From Candidatus Gastranaerophilales bacterium (GTDB taxonomy: Bacteria; Cyanobacteriota; Vampirovibrionia; Gastranaerophilales; Gastranaerophilaceae): a stretch of 64,000 nt of DNA. Position 1 is the stretch's first letter; each line of letters opens with the position of its first letter. Where the stretch lies: NCBI GenBank assembly GCA_944325555.1, contig CALVAN010000004.1, forward strand, positions 62,001 to 126,000, written 5' to 3'. The translations under genes were made by a program, and so were the position numbers. The notes beneath the pieces are model-generated. The model saw only the letters and a program-made list of their open reading frames with translations. It ran no database searches and was not told the DNA's origin. Positions 34,476 through 43,689 of this stretch are shown here, in pieces.

Positions 34476-35186
34476 ATGGAACAGTTTATATTTCAGCATT
34501 TAATAATTAATAAAGTTATGCTTTTAGACATACTTCTTGCGATTGTACTCGGGTTTGCAATCGGTTTTGAAAGAGAAATTACAAACAAATGGGCAGGGTT
34601 GAGAACGCACATGCTTGTTTGTCTTGGTTCTTGTATATTTACATTGCTTTCAATACACGCTTTTCCCGTATATGCGCACAGCCCTCAGGCTGATCCTGCA
34701 AGAATTGCTGCCCAGATATTAACCGGTATAGGTTTTATAGGCGGTGGTACTGTTTTAAGACATGGATATTCGATTTACGGCTTGACTACAGCAGCTACAC
34801 TATGGATTACGGCGAGTATAGGTATGGCATGCGGCTGTGGATTTACTGCACTTGCTACTATTTGTACAGTGTTGGCCGTTGGTACTTTAGTTTTAATCAG
34901 AATTTTTGAAAAACAGTATATCCACAAAGGCTCTAAAAACCCGAGAAGATTTAAAGTAAGTTTTTATACCGAGATGAATACCGCTGATGATATTTATTCT
35001 AAGATTATTCAAAATTTTAATTCTATATTCGAAATAAATAAGGTGAATTCAAATTCCAATCCCGGATTGATGAAAATTAGTTTTAAACTGGATATATTTG
35101 ACAAAAATCCTGTACAATTTTTACATAAGGAATTAAATTTAGTGGAAGGTATTGAATCAATTTCAATACAGGAACTTTATGAATAA
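34476..35186 (+). CDS. MgtC/SapB family membrane protein
   Basis: A 236-residue inner membrane protein with about five helices in the first 150 residues. The family signature is clear (GFAIGFEREITNKWAGLRTH at about 26-45, and GIGFIGGGTVLRHG at about 88-101). The C-terminal 80 residues form a soluble ACT-like domain. MgtC proteins are linked to magnesium limitation and control of the F-ATPase in pathogens; the general role is unsettled. Its end overlaps the following TPR gene by 8 bp. Confidence 0.88.
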   Translation: MEQFIFQHLIINKVMLLDILLAIVLGFAIGFEREITNKWAGLRTHMLVCLGSCIFTLLSIHAFPVYAHSPQADPARIAAQILTGIGFIGGGTVLRHGYSIYGLTTAATLWITASIGMACGCGFTALATICTVLAVGTLVLIRIFEKQYIHKGSKNPRRFKVSFYTEMNTADDIYSKIIQNFNSIFEINKVNSNSNPGLMKISFKLDIFDKNPVQFLHKELNLVEGIESISIQELYE

Positions 35187-36453
35187 AACGGCTGTATTTG
35201 AATATTTAAGAACTATTTTTATATCACTATTAATCGCACTTGTTATTGCGAGTGTTGCAACGGCATTTTCTAAAGTAGTGGCAAAGCATCATATTCAAAT
35301 GGCTGCTAAAATAACTAATACTCCAAAAGACGATGCAATAATTAAAGAACTTATTAAAAAAATTTCAGGTTTATCTGCGCAAAATCCCGGAGATTATGTT
35401 TTAAATGTTAAACTGGGTAATTTGTATGAACTTATGCTTGATGAAAAAAATGCGGAAGAACAATATAAAATTGCCATAAACAAATCGCCTTATGGCGTTT
35501 ACAGCTCATATTTCGGTTTGGCAAATTTGTATTTAAAACAGGGAAAACATAAAGAAGCTTTAGCTATTGTAAAAAAACTAAAAAACACTGACCACAAACC
35601 GCTTCTTATTGCCAAAGGCGATTTTTATATGAATCTTGGTGATTTGTTGTGGAAAGAAAATGATTATGAAGAGTCGGTAAAGCAATATAAAGTCGCATAT
35701 TTTTATTACAAAAAAGTTGATTCGGAAAAGAAGGATTCTGCAATTGTAGGTATTTTAGATTGTTACAACAAAATTGCAGATGAAGATTTCAAAAAACATA
35801 AAATTGATGAAGCTATAGAAAGTCTGGAAACGGCTTTGCTGTATAAAGAAACCTCTATTGTGTATTACAAACTGGCTATATTGTATAAGGATGTTAACCC
35901 TATAATTGCAAACTCTTATATGGAAAAAACCTATAAAATGGATCCGGGGTTGATTAATTTTGATATTTATGAAGAAATTTTGATAAAGTTAATGCGTTAT
36001 TATTATCTGCAAAGTCAGGATATAAAAACGGAACTTTATCACAACAAACTCAGGGCAATAAGAAATTTTGAAAAAAGGTATTATATTACGCCTGATGACG
36101 TTAAGATAAATATCCAAAAACTGCAGCTAAAAAATAATTTGTTGCGTTCAAAACAAACTGTCAAAGTCAAATTTAACATAGAAAATACATCAAAATCCGA
36201 TTTTAATACACTTTTTGTGACAGTTAGTTTAAAATATGACCATGACTCAAAAGAAATATATTCAACAAAATTGTATTCTAAGAAAAAACCGTTAAAGACA
36301 CGGACAACTTCTCCCGAGTATGATTTTCAATATACATACAGCGACAAAGACGAAATATTTTCGGCAAAGGATATAGAGCTTGAGTTTTATGTTTCTAAAA
36401 AAGATAATATGCGGAAAATTCTTGTAAAATCAGTAAAACTTGAAAGGTTTTAA
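35179..36453 (+). CDS. Membrane-anchored TPR protein
   Basis: A 424-residue protein with one N-terminal transmembrane helix (about 10-32) followed by several tetratricopeptide repeats (about 60-260; for example NLYELMLDEKNAEEQYKIAI). The C-terminal third (about 310-424) is mostly beta strands and may be an Ig-like domain. The frame extends to a TTG at 35152, but the ATG at 35179 has AGGAA 6 nt upstream. It overlaps the MgtC-like gene by 8 bp, which implies coupled translation. It probably scaffolds envelope proteins; the partner is unknown. Confidence 0.75.
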   Translation: MNKTAVFEYLRTIFISLLIALVIASVATAFSKVVAKHHIQMAAKITNTPKDDAIIKELIKKISGLSAQNPGDYVLNVKLGNLYELMLDEKNAEEQYKIAINKSPYGVYSSYFGLANLYLKQGKHKEALAIVKKLKNTDHKPLLIAKGDFYMNLGDLLWKENDYEESVKQYKVAYFYYKKVDSEKKDSAIVGILDCYNKIADEDFKKHKIDEAIESLETALLYKETSIVYYKLAILYKDVNPIIANSYMEKTYKMDPGLINFDIYEEILIKLMRYYYLQSQDIKTELYHNKLRAIRNFEKRYYITPDDVKINIQKLQLKNNLLRSKQTVKVKFNIENTSKSDFNTLFVTVSLKYDHDSKEIYSTKLYSKKKPLKTRTTSPEYDFQYTYSDKDEIFSAKDIELEFYVSKKDNMRKILVKSVKLERF

Positions 36454-36537
36454 ACGGATTTTGTAAAAAAATTGTAAGAATACTTCAAAATTTTTTATTA
36501 ACAATGTAAAATGACATAAAAGGAGTAGTATAGGGAT

Positions 36538-37371
36538 TTGGAAATACTTCATAAAGAAAATCAACAGTTATATTCGGATGTTCCGCCTACAAAATTGCGC
36601 AATAAGGATGAAAAATTCCGCAAAGCGCAAAATATTCCCTTTTGGATGTGGGTTGCCGATATGTTTTTTTATAACATGCTGGAAAACAGATTTTTCTCTT
36701 TAAAAATTAAAAACGAGGAAAATTACAAAAAACGCAATCCTGATTTTTCCAATATTATTTATGCACCGCATAACAATTGGTGGGACGGTATTGTAGGCTA
36801 CAATTTATGCCGCAGAGTTTTTAAAACAAAAATCAGAATGATGATTGAAGAAATGAACAGATTCCCTATCCTTGCGAAGGCAGGGGCTTTTCCTGTTAAC
36901 AAAAAATCCGCTCAGGCATCTATGCAGGCATTGCAGTATTCTGTGGAAATGCTTTGTGACAAGGAAATTTCTCTCTGGTTATTTCCGCAGGGGATTATCA
37001 GACCGCCTATGTACAGACCGATTGAATTTCAAACCGGCATGGCTTATATAGCAAAAAATGTCGTAAAAAAAGCAGGCGGTATAAATCTTATTCCTGTGGC
37101 TGTCAACTATCCGTTTTTGCGTGAGGACAAACCCGAAGTTCTGTGCGAAGTCGGCGAACCTGTTATAATTACAGATACCAACTTTGACAGAAAAGAGTTG
37201 ACTCACAAACTTGAACACGATTTTGAAGCTTTGTGTGATAAACAGTTTGAGGATATAAGACACGGACATGTGGAAGAGTATGAGTATTTGTACAAACAAA
37301 AACTAAAATGGTACAAAAAGCTCGAAAAACGTCTTAAAAAGATAGATATGCCGCCCGGGTCCGGTGTATAA
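36538..37371 (+). CDS. PlsC-like acyltransferase
   Basis: A 277-residue member of the 1-acylglycerol-phosphate acyltransferase family, which adds acyl chains to lysophosphatidate or related lipids. The catalytic H-x4-D motif is in APHNNWWDG (about residues 76-84), and the acceptor motif is FPQGIIRPP (about 150). The N-terminal 60 residues are polar with one hydrophobic segment. The start is TTG; AAAGGAG lies about 12 nt and AGGG 3 nt before it. It is a single-gene unit. Confidence 0.8.
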   Translation: MEILHKENQQLYSDVPPTKLRNKDEKFRKAQNIPFWMWVADMFFYNMLENRFFSLKIKNEENYKKRNPDFSNIIYAPHNNWWDGIVGYNLCRRVFKTKIRMMIEEMNRFPILAKAGAFPVNKKSAQASMQALQYSVEMLCDKEISLWLFPQGIIRPPMYRPIEFQTGMAYIAKNVVKKAGGINLIPVAVNYPFLREDKPEVLCEVGEPVIITDTNFDRKELTHKLEHDFEALCDKQFEDIRHGHVEEYEYLYKQKLKWYKKLEKRLKKIDMPPGSGV

Positions 37372-37466
37372 AATTTTTATTATTAATTTTTGTTTACAAT
37401 TTTGGCAATTTTTTCCGCTAAAAATACTTACATGAAATATGGATATTTTTTAGAGGAGAAATTTTT

Positions 37467-37991
37467 ATGGCAGAATTATCAGTACAAAGCGTAAACGCAA
37501 TAACATATACAGCTGCACCGGCAGAAGCAAAAGCTGCAGGCACAACAGAAACAGCATCCGGTGGTAAAACACTCGGGGCTTCCGATACCGTAGAAACCAA
37601 CAAAAACGGTATGCCCAAACTTACACCTGTAATGTATGAAATCAAAGACGGTGATTCTTTAATGAAAATTGCCGCTGAATTTGACTTAAAGATTACAGAC
37701 CTTATTCAACAGCTAAAAGATAGTGGCAAGTTGCCAAAGGATTATGATCCTAATGTTTCACACAAACACGATATTCCGTGGATGAAAAAGGGTAATAAAA
37801 TAAAAATTTCATATCCTGCTACTGATGAACAAAAAGCAAAATATGAAGAATTCTGTGAAAAAAGAACACATGAATATTACAACCGCAAGGCGGCAGCTGA
37901 AAGAAAGGCTAAAGCAGAGGCAAAAGCTAAAGCACGTGCGGAGTATGATGCTTTGCCATGGTATGTAAGACTATTTAAAGACAGACCATAG
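37467..37991 (+). CDS. LysM-domain protein
   Basis: A 174-residue protein with one LysM peptidoglycan-binding domain at about 55-110 (YEIKDGDSLMKIAAEFDLKI). It has no signal peptide; the N-terminus is rich in alanine, threonine and serine, so how it would reach the wall is unclear. The C-terminus is a charged helix of lysine and alanine (AAERKAKAEAKAKARAEY) and ends in YVRLFKDRP. A strong ribosome site (AGAGGAGAAA) precedes the ATG. Its stop directly abuts the convergent hpt stop with no gap. Confidence 0.8.
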   Translation: MAELSVQSVNAITYTAAPAEAKAAGTTETASGGKTLGASDTVETNKNGMPKLTPVMYEIKDGDSLMKIAAEFDLKITDLIQQLKDSGKLPKDYDPNVSHKHDIPWMKKGNKIKISYPATDEQKAKYEEFCEKRTHEYYNRKAAAERKAKAEAKAKARAEYDALPWYVRLFKDRP

Positions 37992-38528
37992 TTATTCAAA
38001 ATAACCGATATAAGGCAGGTTGCGCATATAGCCTTCGTAGTCTAAGCCGTAGCCTACAACAAATTTGTCATCGATATCGAATCCGTAATAATCGGGTTCG
38101 ATATTGACTTTTCTGGCGGTCTTTTTATTTAAAAGTGTTACCACTTTAAGATTTTTTGGCTTGTGTGTTCGGCAAAGGATGTTTATTAAAAACTCCATTG
38201 TGCAGCCTGTGTCAATGATATCTTCAACTATTAAGACATTTTTGTCCTCAAGATGCGGCAGGGTCAAATCGATTGCCTGAACATTGCCTGATGAGGTTTT
38301 TGCATTGCCGTAGCTTGAAACTCTGATGAATTCCATTTCCACGGGCATTTTTAAATATTTTGCAAGGTCGCAGCAAAACATTGTGGAACCTTTTAATACG
38401 CAAATTAAAACAAGTTCGTTGTTCGTGCCGCAGTCTTTGTTAATTTTTTCTGCAAGCTCTTTTGTTTTTTGTTCTATTTGTTCCTGTGTAAAAAGAATTT
38501 TTAAATCTTCAACTTTTCTGTCGAGCAT
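37992..38528 (-). CDS. hpt: Hypoxanthine phosphoribosyltransferase
   Basis: Salvages hypoxanthine and guanine to nucleotides using PRPP. The PRPP motif VLIVEDIIDTGCT (about 95-107) and the early loop LVLICVLKGSTMF are present. The length of 178 is normal. It is the last gene of a minus-strand unit and begins 4 bp after tilS; tilS and hpt are neighbours in many bacteria. Confidence 0.94.
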   Translation of the reverse strand: MLDRKVEDLKILFTQEQIEQKTKELAEKINKDCGTNNELVLICVLKGSTMFCCDLAKYLKMPVEMEFIRVSSYGNAKTSSGNVQAIDLTLPHLEDKNVLIVEDIIDTGCTMEFLINILCRTHKPKNLKVVTLLNKKTARKVNIEPDYYGFDIDDKFVVGYGLDYEGYMRNLPYIGYFE

Positions 38529-38532
38529 AAGT

Positions 38533-39900
38533 TTACACCTGTTCTTTTATTGTTAATATATGTGTCGGGAGAGTTTTGGCTCTCAGTTTTTCGCTGAGAC
38601 AGACGCCTGTCGCCCATAAGACTTCATTACCTTTGCATAAAAGTATGATATCATCTCTTTTAAATTTTTCTATGCCTTTGTTTATAAACAGCTTTTTGAG
38701 CTTCATTGTTCCTTCCATTCCGAAAGGCTGAACGATATCTCCGTGTGTGCGTGTGCGCAGTGTTAATCCGTCAAAACCGTTTAAATATACATAAGCTTTT
38801 GGCTCATTTGCTTTAGGAAATTCGGGCGGGTTGTGTTCTTTGTATTCTTCAATATGAAAAATAGTGTCGTGAAATTTATATGTGCCGCAGCCTGTTATTT
38901 TGACTTCTTCCGTAATTTTTTCGGGTTCTAAATCCTGAATTGTACAAATTTTTTCTTTAGAAGCAAACAACCACAGGTCTTTTGTTAAAGAAAGAGTTTT
39001 GCCCGATTTGTATTTTGCACTTTTGTTTATAAAGTCATAAATTTCTTCCACCTTTTTGGAATCGTAATCCAGATTTTGTTCTATGAGAAAGTCCAGTATA
39101 AATTTGTTTTGTACATCTTTTGAAAGTTCAATAAATTTTTGTGTAATAAAATATCCGTCTTTGACAATATCTTTTTTTATTTTGGACAGGTATTCTTTGA
39201 CAATATTTTGTTCGGAAATGGCAATGCGTGAAAGATTCAAAATAACATCATCTATTTTTGGGTTGATTGTCTTAAGCTCCGAGATTATCTGGTGGCGTAT
39301 AAAATTGCGGGCATATTTTGTGTCAAAATTGCTGGAGTCATTGTTTGGTACAAGTTTGTTAATTGTACAGTATTTGACGATATCTTTTCTGGAAAAATTC
39401 ATCAAAGGTCTGTAAATTTTGCACTCATCAAGGGCAGAGGTTTCTAATATTCCGCACAAACCTTTTACTCCGGTGCCTTTTGACAGTCTGTAGAGGATAG
39501 TTTCGGTATTATCCGATTTTGTGTGAGCCAAAAATATTCCGTCTGCGTGGAATTTTTTATAACATTTCTTGAAGAATTCCTGACGTTTTTCCCTTGCAAC
39601 AGTCTCTGTTTTTGGCAGACCTTCGGGTAAAGTTTCGCAATAGAGTTCAATATTATTTTCTTTACAGTATTTTTGACAGTTTTCCTGTTCAATTTCTGCT
39701 TCTTTCCCCCGCCAGTTGTGGTTCAGATGCAGTGCTATCAGTTTAAAACCTGTTTTTTGTGAAATTCTTTGCAGCATGTCCAGCATGCACATGGAATCAT
39801 ACCCGCCTGAAAATCCGACCACAAAGGTCTTTTCTTGTGATAACAGATTGTATTTTTTTAAAAAACTTTTAACCTTACTAATCATTTCTGCAAACTTCAA
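38533..39900 (-). CDS. tilS: tRNA(Ile)-lysidine synthase
   Basis: Modifies the wobble cytidine of a tRNA-Ile to lysidine, changing its codon from AUG to AUA. The ATP pyrophosphatase loop SGGYDS is at residues 31-36, followed by LHLNHNWRG and the C-terminal TilS domain (GTMKLKKLFINKGI). The length of 455 is normal. Its start overlaps the end of the LdpA-like gene by 23 bp, and hpt follows after 4 bp. Confidence 0.94.
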   Translation of the reverse strand: MKFAEMISKVKSFLKKYNLLSQEKTFVVGFSGGYDSMCMLDMLQRISQKTGFKLIALHLNHNWRGKEAEIEQENCQKYCKENNIELYCETLPEGLPKTETVAREKRQEFFKKCYKKFHADGIFLAHTKSDNTETILYRLSKGTGVKGLCGILETSALDECKIYRPLMNFSRKDIVKYCTINKLVPNNDSSNFDTKYARNFIRHQIISELKTINPKIDDVILNLSRIAISEQNIVKEYLSKIKKDIVKDGYFITQKFIELSKDVQNKFILDFLIEQNLDYDSKKVEEIYDFINKSAKYKSGKTLSLTKDLWLFASKEKICTIQDLEPEKITEEVKITGCGTYKFHDTIFHIEEYKEHNPPEFPKANEPKAYVYLNGFDGLTLRTRTHGDIVQPFGMEGTMKLKKLFINKGIEKFKRDDIILLCKGNEVLWATGVCLSEKLRAKTLPTHILTIKEQV

Positions 39901-40798
39901 TCAGTCTTTGTGCCTGTGCTACCGCATCCGTCAAATTCTTATCCTTAACAATTTTTCTGGCATAAGAGCCGATACTGATTCCATTATATCTAAGAGAACA
40001 CATTTTTGCTAACTCTGATGTTTTTTCATTTGTTCCGCCCGACATAAATATGTATGTACCGTAAGGCTGTACAAGGTGTGCCATGGCAACAGCCTGCAGG
40101 GTGGAGTTAAAGGTGTTGTCACCGCCTGACATAGGAACGCCGTCAGCCTGAATAATAAAATTTGTGTCGCCTTTCCACTTTGTGACTTTGTTTATGAGTT
40201 TTTTTACTCTTTCGTTGCTATAGAATTTTCTGTCCAAACAAAGGCTCAAAGCGCCTTTGAAATTTTCTATAACATATTTTATTTCTTTGTCGGGGATTTT
40301 TTTTGTGGAAAGGTGGATTTCAATGCAATCGAGTTTGTATTTTTTAGCAATTTTGACTATTCTTTCCACATCATATTCACATTCGGTAAAGGAAATTGCC
40401 TTGCAGTCATCACATTTTTGGCAGCCGATGCAATTTTCTTGTATTACTTTATAACTGTCTTTATCGGGAACAATTGCATTTTGCGGACATTTTTTTGCGC
40501 ATTTGCCGCAATTTTTGCATTTGTCTTTGTTTATTAGACATTTTTGGATATGAGTATCGCCTGAAAGCCCCATGCTGATTGAATAATAAAAATCTTCGGG
40601 ATTTTTTCCGGATTTTTTTACCCCTCTCAAGACAGCTTCCACTGCTTCTTTAGATGGGTTTATGTCGAACATGTCCGCACCTGCTATGGCGTATATTGTG
40701 ACTAAATCCTCAATCTCTTCAAAATGTTTGTTCCCTAGCCCCAGCACAAGTTTGAAGATTTTTTTGGTATTTAATGTATCAAGGAGTTTTTGCTTCAT
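39878..40798 (-). CDS. LdpA-like iron-sulfur protein
   Basis: A 306-residue protein. The first 90 residues are a barrel-like segment (FKLVLGLGNKHFEEIEDLV, then AIAGADMFDINPSKEAV). Two 4Fe-4S ferredoxin motifs follow (CKNCGKCAKKCP and CIGCQKCDDC at about 93-135), then a third region (KYKLDCIEIHLSTKKIP and a long C-terminus). This order resembles LdpA, the redox-sensing input protein of the cyanobacterial circadian clock. LdpA identity is from memory of the family. It is first in an operon with tilS and hpt and has TATAAT 6 nt before the ATG. Confidence 0.6.
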   Translation of the reverse strand: MKQKLLDTLNTKKIFKLVLGLGNKHFEEIEDLVTIYAIAGADMFDINPSKEAVEAVLRGVKKSGKNPEDFYYSISMGLSGDTHIQKCLINKDKCKNCGKCAKKCPQNAIVPDKDSYKVIQENCIGCQKCDDCKAISFTECEYDVERIVKIAKKYKLDCIEIHLSTKKIPDKEIKYVIENFKGALSLCLDRKFYSNERVKKLINKVTKWKGDTNFIIQADGVPMSGGDNTFNSTLQAVAMAHLVQPYGTYIFMSGGTNEKTSELAKMCSLRYNGISIGSYARKIVKDKNLTDAVAQAQRLIEVCRND

Positions 40799-40804
40799 GA
40801 TGTA

Positions 40805-40810
40805 ATTATA
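40805..40810 (-). promoter_or_regulatory. -10 of LdpA-like/tilS/hpt operon
   Basis: A perfect TATAAT on the minus strand, 6 nt before the ATG, with no Shine-Dalgarno site between. No good -35 is seen at 16-18 bp. Confidence 0.5.
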
Positions 40811-40978
40811 CTATGCAAATATTGTGTAAAATATTACAAAATTTTAAGCACAGTCTCTTGACCTGTAACTCCAATCCTCATAAGCTTTTCTATAAGATAA
40901 GATAAGTGAACCTGAGTTATGCCCGTTTCTTTTAAAACTGCTTTAATAAATGAAAAGCAGTAAAAATCGAGGGTAAAA

Positions 40979-41584
40979 ATGAAAAAAATATTTGCGTTCA
41001 CTCTTGCTGAGGTACTTGTAACATTGATGGTTATCGGTGTAATTGCGGCAATGACCATCCCGACATTGAATCAAAATATCGGGGATAATCAAAGTGTAGC
41101 TGGGTGTTTAAAGGCTTATTCGGTTTTACAGCAGGCAGTAAACAGACTGAAACCTGATTTTGGACCTGTGGGTTTTGGTACAAAATGGAATAATTCGGAG
41201 GAATTTTGGAACGCTTTTGTTGCGAACGTGAATGCTGTTAAGGTCTGTTCAAAAGATAACGGCTCGGAATGCTTTGCTCAAAAAGATTATAAAAAACCGG
41301 ACGGTTCTGTTTGGACTGTAACTGAAAGTTATTCACTAATTTTTGCTGACGGTATGATTTTGAATTACATCAATACTGATCATGATGGCGGAGGTTACGG
41401 GTTATCTGAAGAAGACACAAAAAATTTGCTCGCACGTTTTGTAGTTGATATTAATGGGCGAAAGGGGCCTAATATGATAGGTCGTGACGGTTTTTTGTTT
41501 TATCTTGTGAAAGGCAAGGGGATTGTCCCCGGATACACAGAAGAAAGAATTATTAAAGAGAAAAAACTTCACCGTCTGGATTAA
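40979..41584 (+). CDS. Type II secretion/type IV pilin-like protein
   Basis: A 201-residue prepilin. The N-terminus is the class III type: a short basic leader (KKIFA), then FTLAEVLVTLMVIGVIAAMT, with Glu at position 5 of the mature helix. The residue before the cleavage site is alanine, not the usual glycine. The soluble C-terminal half has two cysteines that may pair (CSKDNGSEC). Pilin assembly genes are not in the window. Its ribosome site is GAGGG. Confidence 0.8.
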   Translation: MKKIFAFTLAEVLVTLMVIGVIAAMTIPTLNQNIGDNQSVAGCLKAYSVLQQAVNRLKPDFGPVGFGTKWNNSEEFWNAFVANVNAVKVCSKDNGSECFAQKDYKKPDGSVWTVTESYSLIFADGMILNYINTDHDGGGYGLSEEDTKNLLARFVVDINGRKGPNMIGRDGFLFYLVKGKGIVPGYTEERIIKEKKLHRLD

Positions 41585-41619
41585 AGAATATTTTTTAACA
41601 AATAATTATATTAATTTTA

Positions 41620-42831
41620 TTATGAAAAAATATTTTGTCCGTGCTCTTTGCTTTCTTGCTGCGGGTCTTGCATTGTACCCACCTGAAAACAGTTTCGTCC
41701 GAATTTTGCCTCAAGGTTGTCCCATACCTGCGCAAGCTTTTTAGCTTTTTTGGTTTTTTCGTCCTCAAACAAAAACAGCTGCGAGGCTGCTTTTTCGGAT
41801 AATTTGTCCGCATAAATTCCCGACGACCTGTAAATAATATTAGGGTCATAGAGTTTTTCAAGCATTTTATCCGCATACTGGTTTATCAAAAACTCGCTGT
41901 CTGTCGGCTCGGGCAGCACCATTCTTTCCGTAAACACTCTGAAATCTTTTGTGCGAAGCATGACAAACACAATCTCCGTTTGCATTCCCAGTTTTCTTAA
42001 TTTGGAGCAAACCTGATGCGAGTGATAATGCAGGGAGCCTTTAATATATTCTTTGTCGTTTGTAAAATGACTGAAGGCGCTTGTTTTTTGTATTGATTTT
42101 GGCAGTTCTATTTTTGCGTCTACGGGGTATGCGCTGACTCCGCTTAATTCCATTTTTAGTTCAAGCCCTCTTTTGCCCCAGATTTTTTTTAGCCAGAACT
42201 CGTTTTGTTTAACAATTTCGCTGCATTTGTTTATTCCGTATTTGTGAAAGAGTGCCGCAGAGTTTCTGCCTATGCCCCATATGTCTTCTATGTATGTGCG
42301 GCGCAGGATTTCGTCGATATCTCTTATTCTTATCCGGCAAAGACCGTTTAGGGTTGTATCTTTTTTGGCTTTTTCGCAGGCCAGTTTGGCAAGGGTTTTG
42401 GTCGGTGCAAGCCCTATTGATACGGGTACGCCGATTTCCTGCTCTATTTCGGTTTTAATTTTTGCGATGATATCTTCGTAAGAGCAGCGGTAGAGTTTTT
42501 TTAATCCCGTTAAATCCAAAAATGCTTCATCAATGGAGTATTGCTCAACATCAGGCGTGTAGCTCATAAGTTTAACCATTATTCTGTTTGAAATGTCATG
42601 GTACAGTTTGAAATTTCTTGAGATATATATGACGTTTTTGAACTCTTTTCTTGCCTTAAAAAGCGGGTAGCCCATGGGAATTCCCATTTCTTTTGCTTCT
42701 TTTGAGCGTGCAATTATACAGCCGTCGTTGTTGCTCAAAACGCATACGGCTTTGTTTGCCAGAAGCGGGTTCATGAGCTGCTCACAGGAAACAAAAAAGT
42801 TATTACAATCTACAAGTGCTATCTCTGCCAT
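41620..42831 (-). CDS. umuC: Y-family DNA polymerase UmuC-like
   Basis: A translesion polymerase (Pol V catalytic subunit type), 403 residues. The N-terminal active site is ALVDCNNFFVSCEQ, followed by SNNDGCIIARS and the catalytic YSIDEAFLDL (about 101-110). The little finger domain follows. It ends just before the pilin gene, its 3' end being 35 bp from the convergent stop. It lies 128 bp after the LexA-like gene, with a terminator between; AAGG precedes its ATG. SOS-type control is likely. Confidence 0.92.
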   Translation of the reverse strand: MAEIALVDCNNFFVSCEQLMNPLLANKAVCVLSNNDGCIIARSKEAKEMGIPMGYPLFKARKEFKNVIYISRNFKLYHDISNRIMVKLMSYTPDVEQYSIDEAFLDLTGLKKLYRCSYEDIIAKIKTEIEQEIGVPVSIGLAPTKTLAKLACEKAKKDTTLNGLCRIRIRDIDEILRRTYIEDIWGIGRNSAALFHKYGINKCSEIVKQNEFWLKKIWGKRGLELKMELSGVSAYPVDAKIELPKSIQKTSAFSHFTNDKEYIKGSLHYHSHQVCSKLRKLGMQTEIVFVMLRTKDFRVFTERMVLPEPTDSEFLINQYADKMLEKLYDPNIIYRSSGIYADKLSEKAASQLFLFEDEKTKKAKKLAQVWDNLEAKFGRNCFQVGTMQDPQQESKEHGQNIFS

Positions 42832-42875
42832 GTTTTAGACCTTATTTAAATGTTTTACGAAGAAAAAAGAAAATC

Positions 42876-42923
42876 AAAGCGGAGAACCGTCAAAAGATTT
42901 ATCTGCAAAATAATCTCCGCTTT
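42876..42923 (-). terminator. Terminator after LexA-like gene
   Basis: A 10-bp G/C-containing stem (42876-42885 with 42914-42923) with a long 28-nt loop; T-rich sequence follows on the minus strand. Confidence 0.5.
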
Positions 42924-42959
42924 TTAATTTATTAGGAAGGATATCTAGAGTTAAAATTT

Positions 42960-43547
42960 TTATAACTGTCTTGCAATCCCCGTTGCCACACCGAAAATGG
43001 TCAGGACTTCTTTAGGGATTATATTGGGGTACTGAGGATTTTCGGGCTGAAGCCAGATTTTTCCGTCCTTTTGTCTGTAGGTTTTCAGGGTGTAGCCATT
43101 GTCAATGTACGCAAGAACAATGTCACCGTCTTTTGCGTAGGGTGTTTTTTTGACTATTACCTTGTCACCGTCAAAGATACCTGCATTGACCATAGAGTCC
43201 CCCGATACGGTAAACATAAACACTGACGGGTTATCAAGGTCAAAATCTTCGTCTAAAGATACACGCCTTTCTATAGTATCTTCCGCCACGGTGGCAAAGC
43301 CTGCCCTTACTGAGGAGGTGAACAAAATTGCGCCGAAACATTCGGGATTTATAAAAAACTTTCCGTTTTTTTCTTTTATGAGTTCACACTCCTTGAGTTT
43401 TTTAAAATACTGCCAGACAGAGTTCTTATGTTTAAACCCGAAGGTCTGTGCGATTTTTTCAAAACTCGGAAGAGGTTCTTTGCCGTAGGCTTTTTTGAGG
43501 TTTTCAAAAAAGTTTTTTTGTTTTTCACTGAGGTTTTCGTTTAACAT
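42960..43547 (-). CDS. LexA/UmuD-like S24 repressor-peptidase
   Basis: A 195-residue protein with an N-terminal winged helix (about 8-65, KIAQTFGFKHKNSVWQYFKK) and a C-terminal S24 self-cleaving domain. The cleavage site is A82-G83 (VRAGFA), the nucleophile S118 (GDSMVN) and the general base K155 (YTLKTY). It is either the SOS repressor LexA or a UmuD-type partner of the UmuC downstream; the DNA-binding domain and the operator in its own promoter favour a repressor. The mRNA is predicted to be leaderless. Confidence 0.85.
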   Translation of the reverse strand: MLNENLSEKQKNFFENLKKAYGKEPLPSFEKIAQTFGFKHKNSVWQYFKKLKECELIKEKNGKFFINPECFGAILFTSSVRAGFATVAEDTIERRVSLDEDFDLDNPSVFMFTVSGDSMVNAGIFDGDKVIVKKTPYAKDGDIVLAYIDNGYTLKTYRQKDGKIWLQPENPQYPNIIPKEVLTIFGVATGIARQL

Positions 43548-43553
43548 AATATT

Positions 43554-43582
43554 ATTATAGACAGTTGTCTATAAAATGTCAA
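43554..43582 (-). promoter_or_regulatory. Consensus promoter with LexA-type operator
   Basis: Minus strand: TTGACA (43577-43582), a 17-bp spacer and TATAAT (43554-43559), a perfect consensus. The palindrome TATAGACA-GT-TGTCTATA (43556-43573) covers the spacer and the -10, so a bound repressor would block it. The ATG starts 6 nt after the -10. Confidence 0.8.
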
Positions 43583-43689
43583 CATTTGTTTTTGCAAATT
43601 TAAAGTTATGTATTTTTAAAGCTTAAACAGGCAGTATTAAGCACCGTTTTGCGGGGGAAACGGTCATAGATTTTTTATATAGTACGGGA

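Noticed and set aside
40834-41058. A 74-codon minus-strand frame with a protein-like end (about 38 residues)
   Set aside because: The first half is antisense to the pilin gene and there is no start signal. The end could be a gene remnant, but this cannot be supported from one window.
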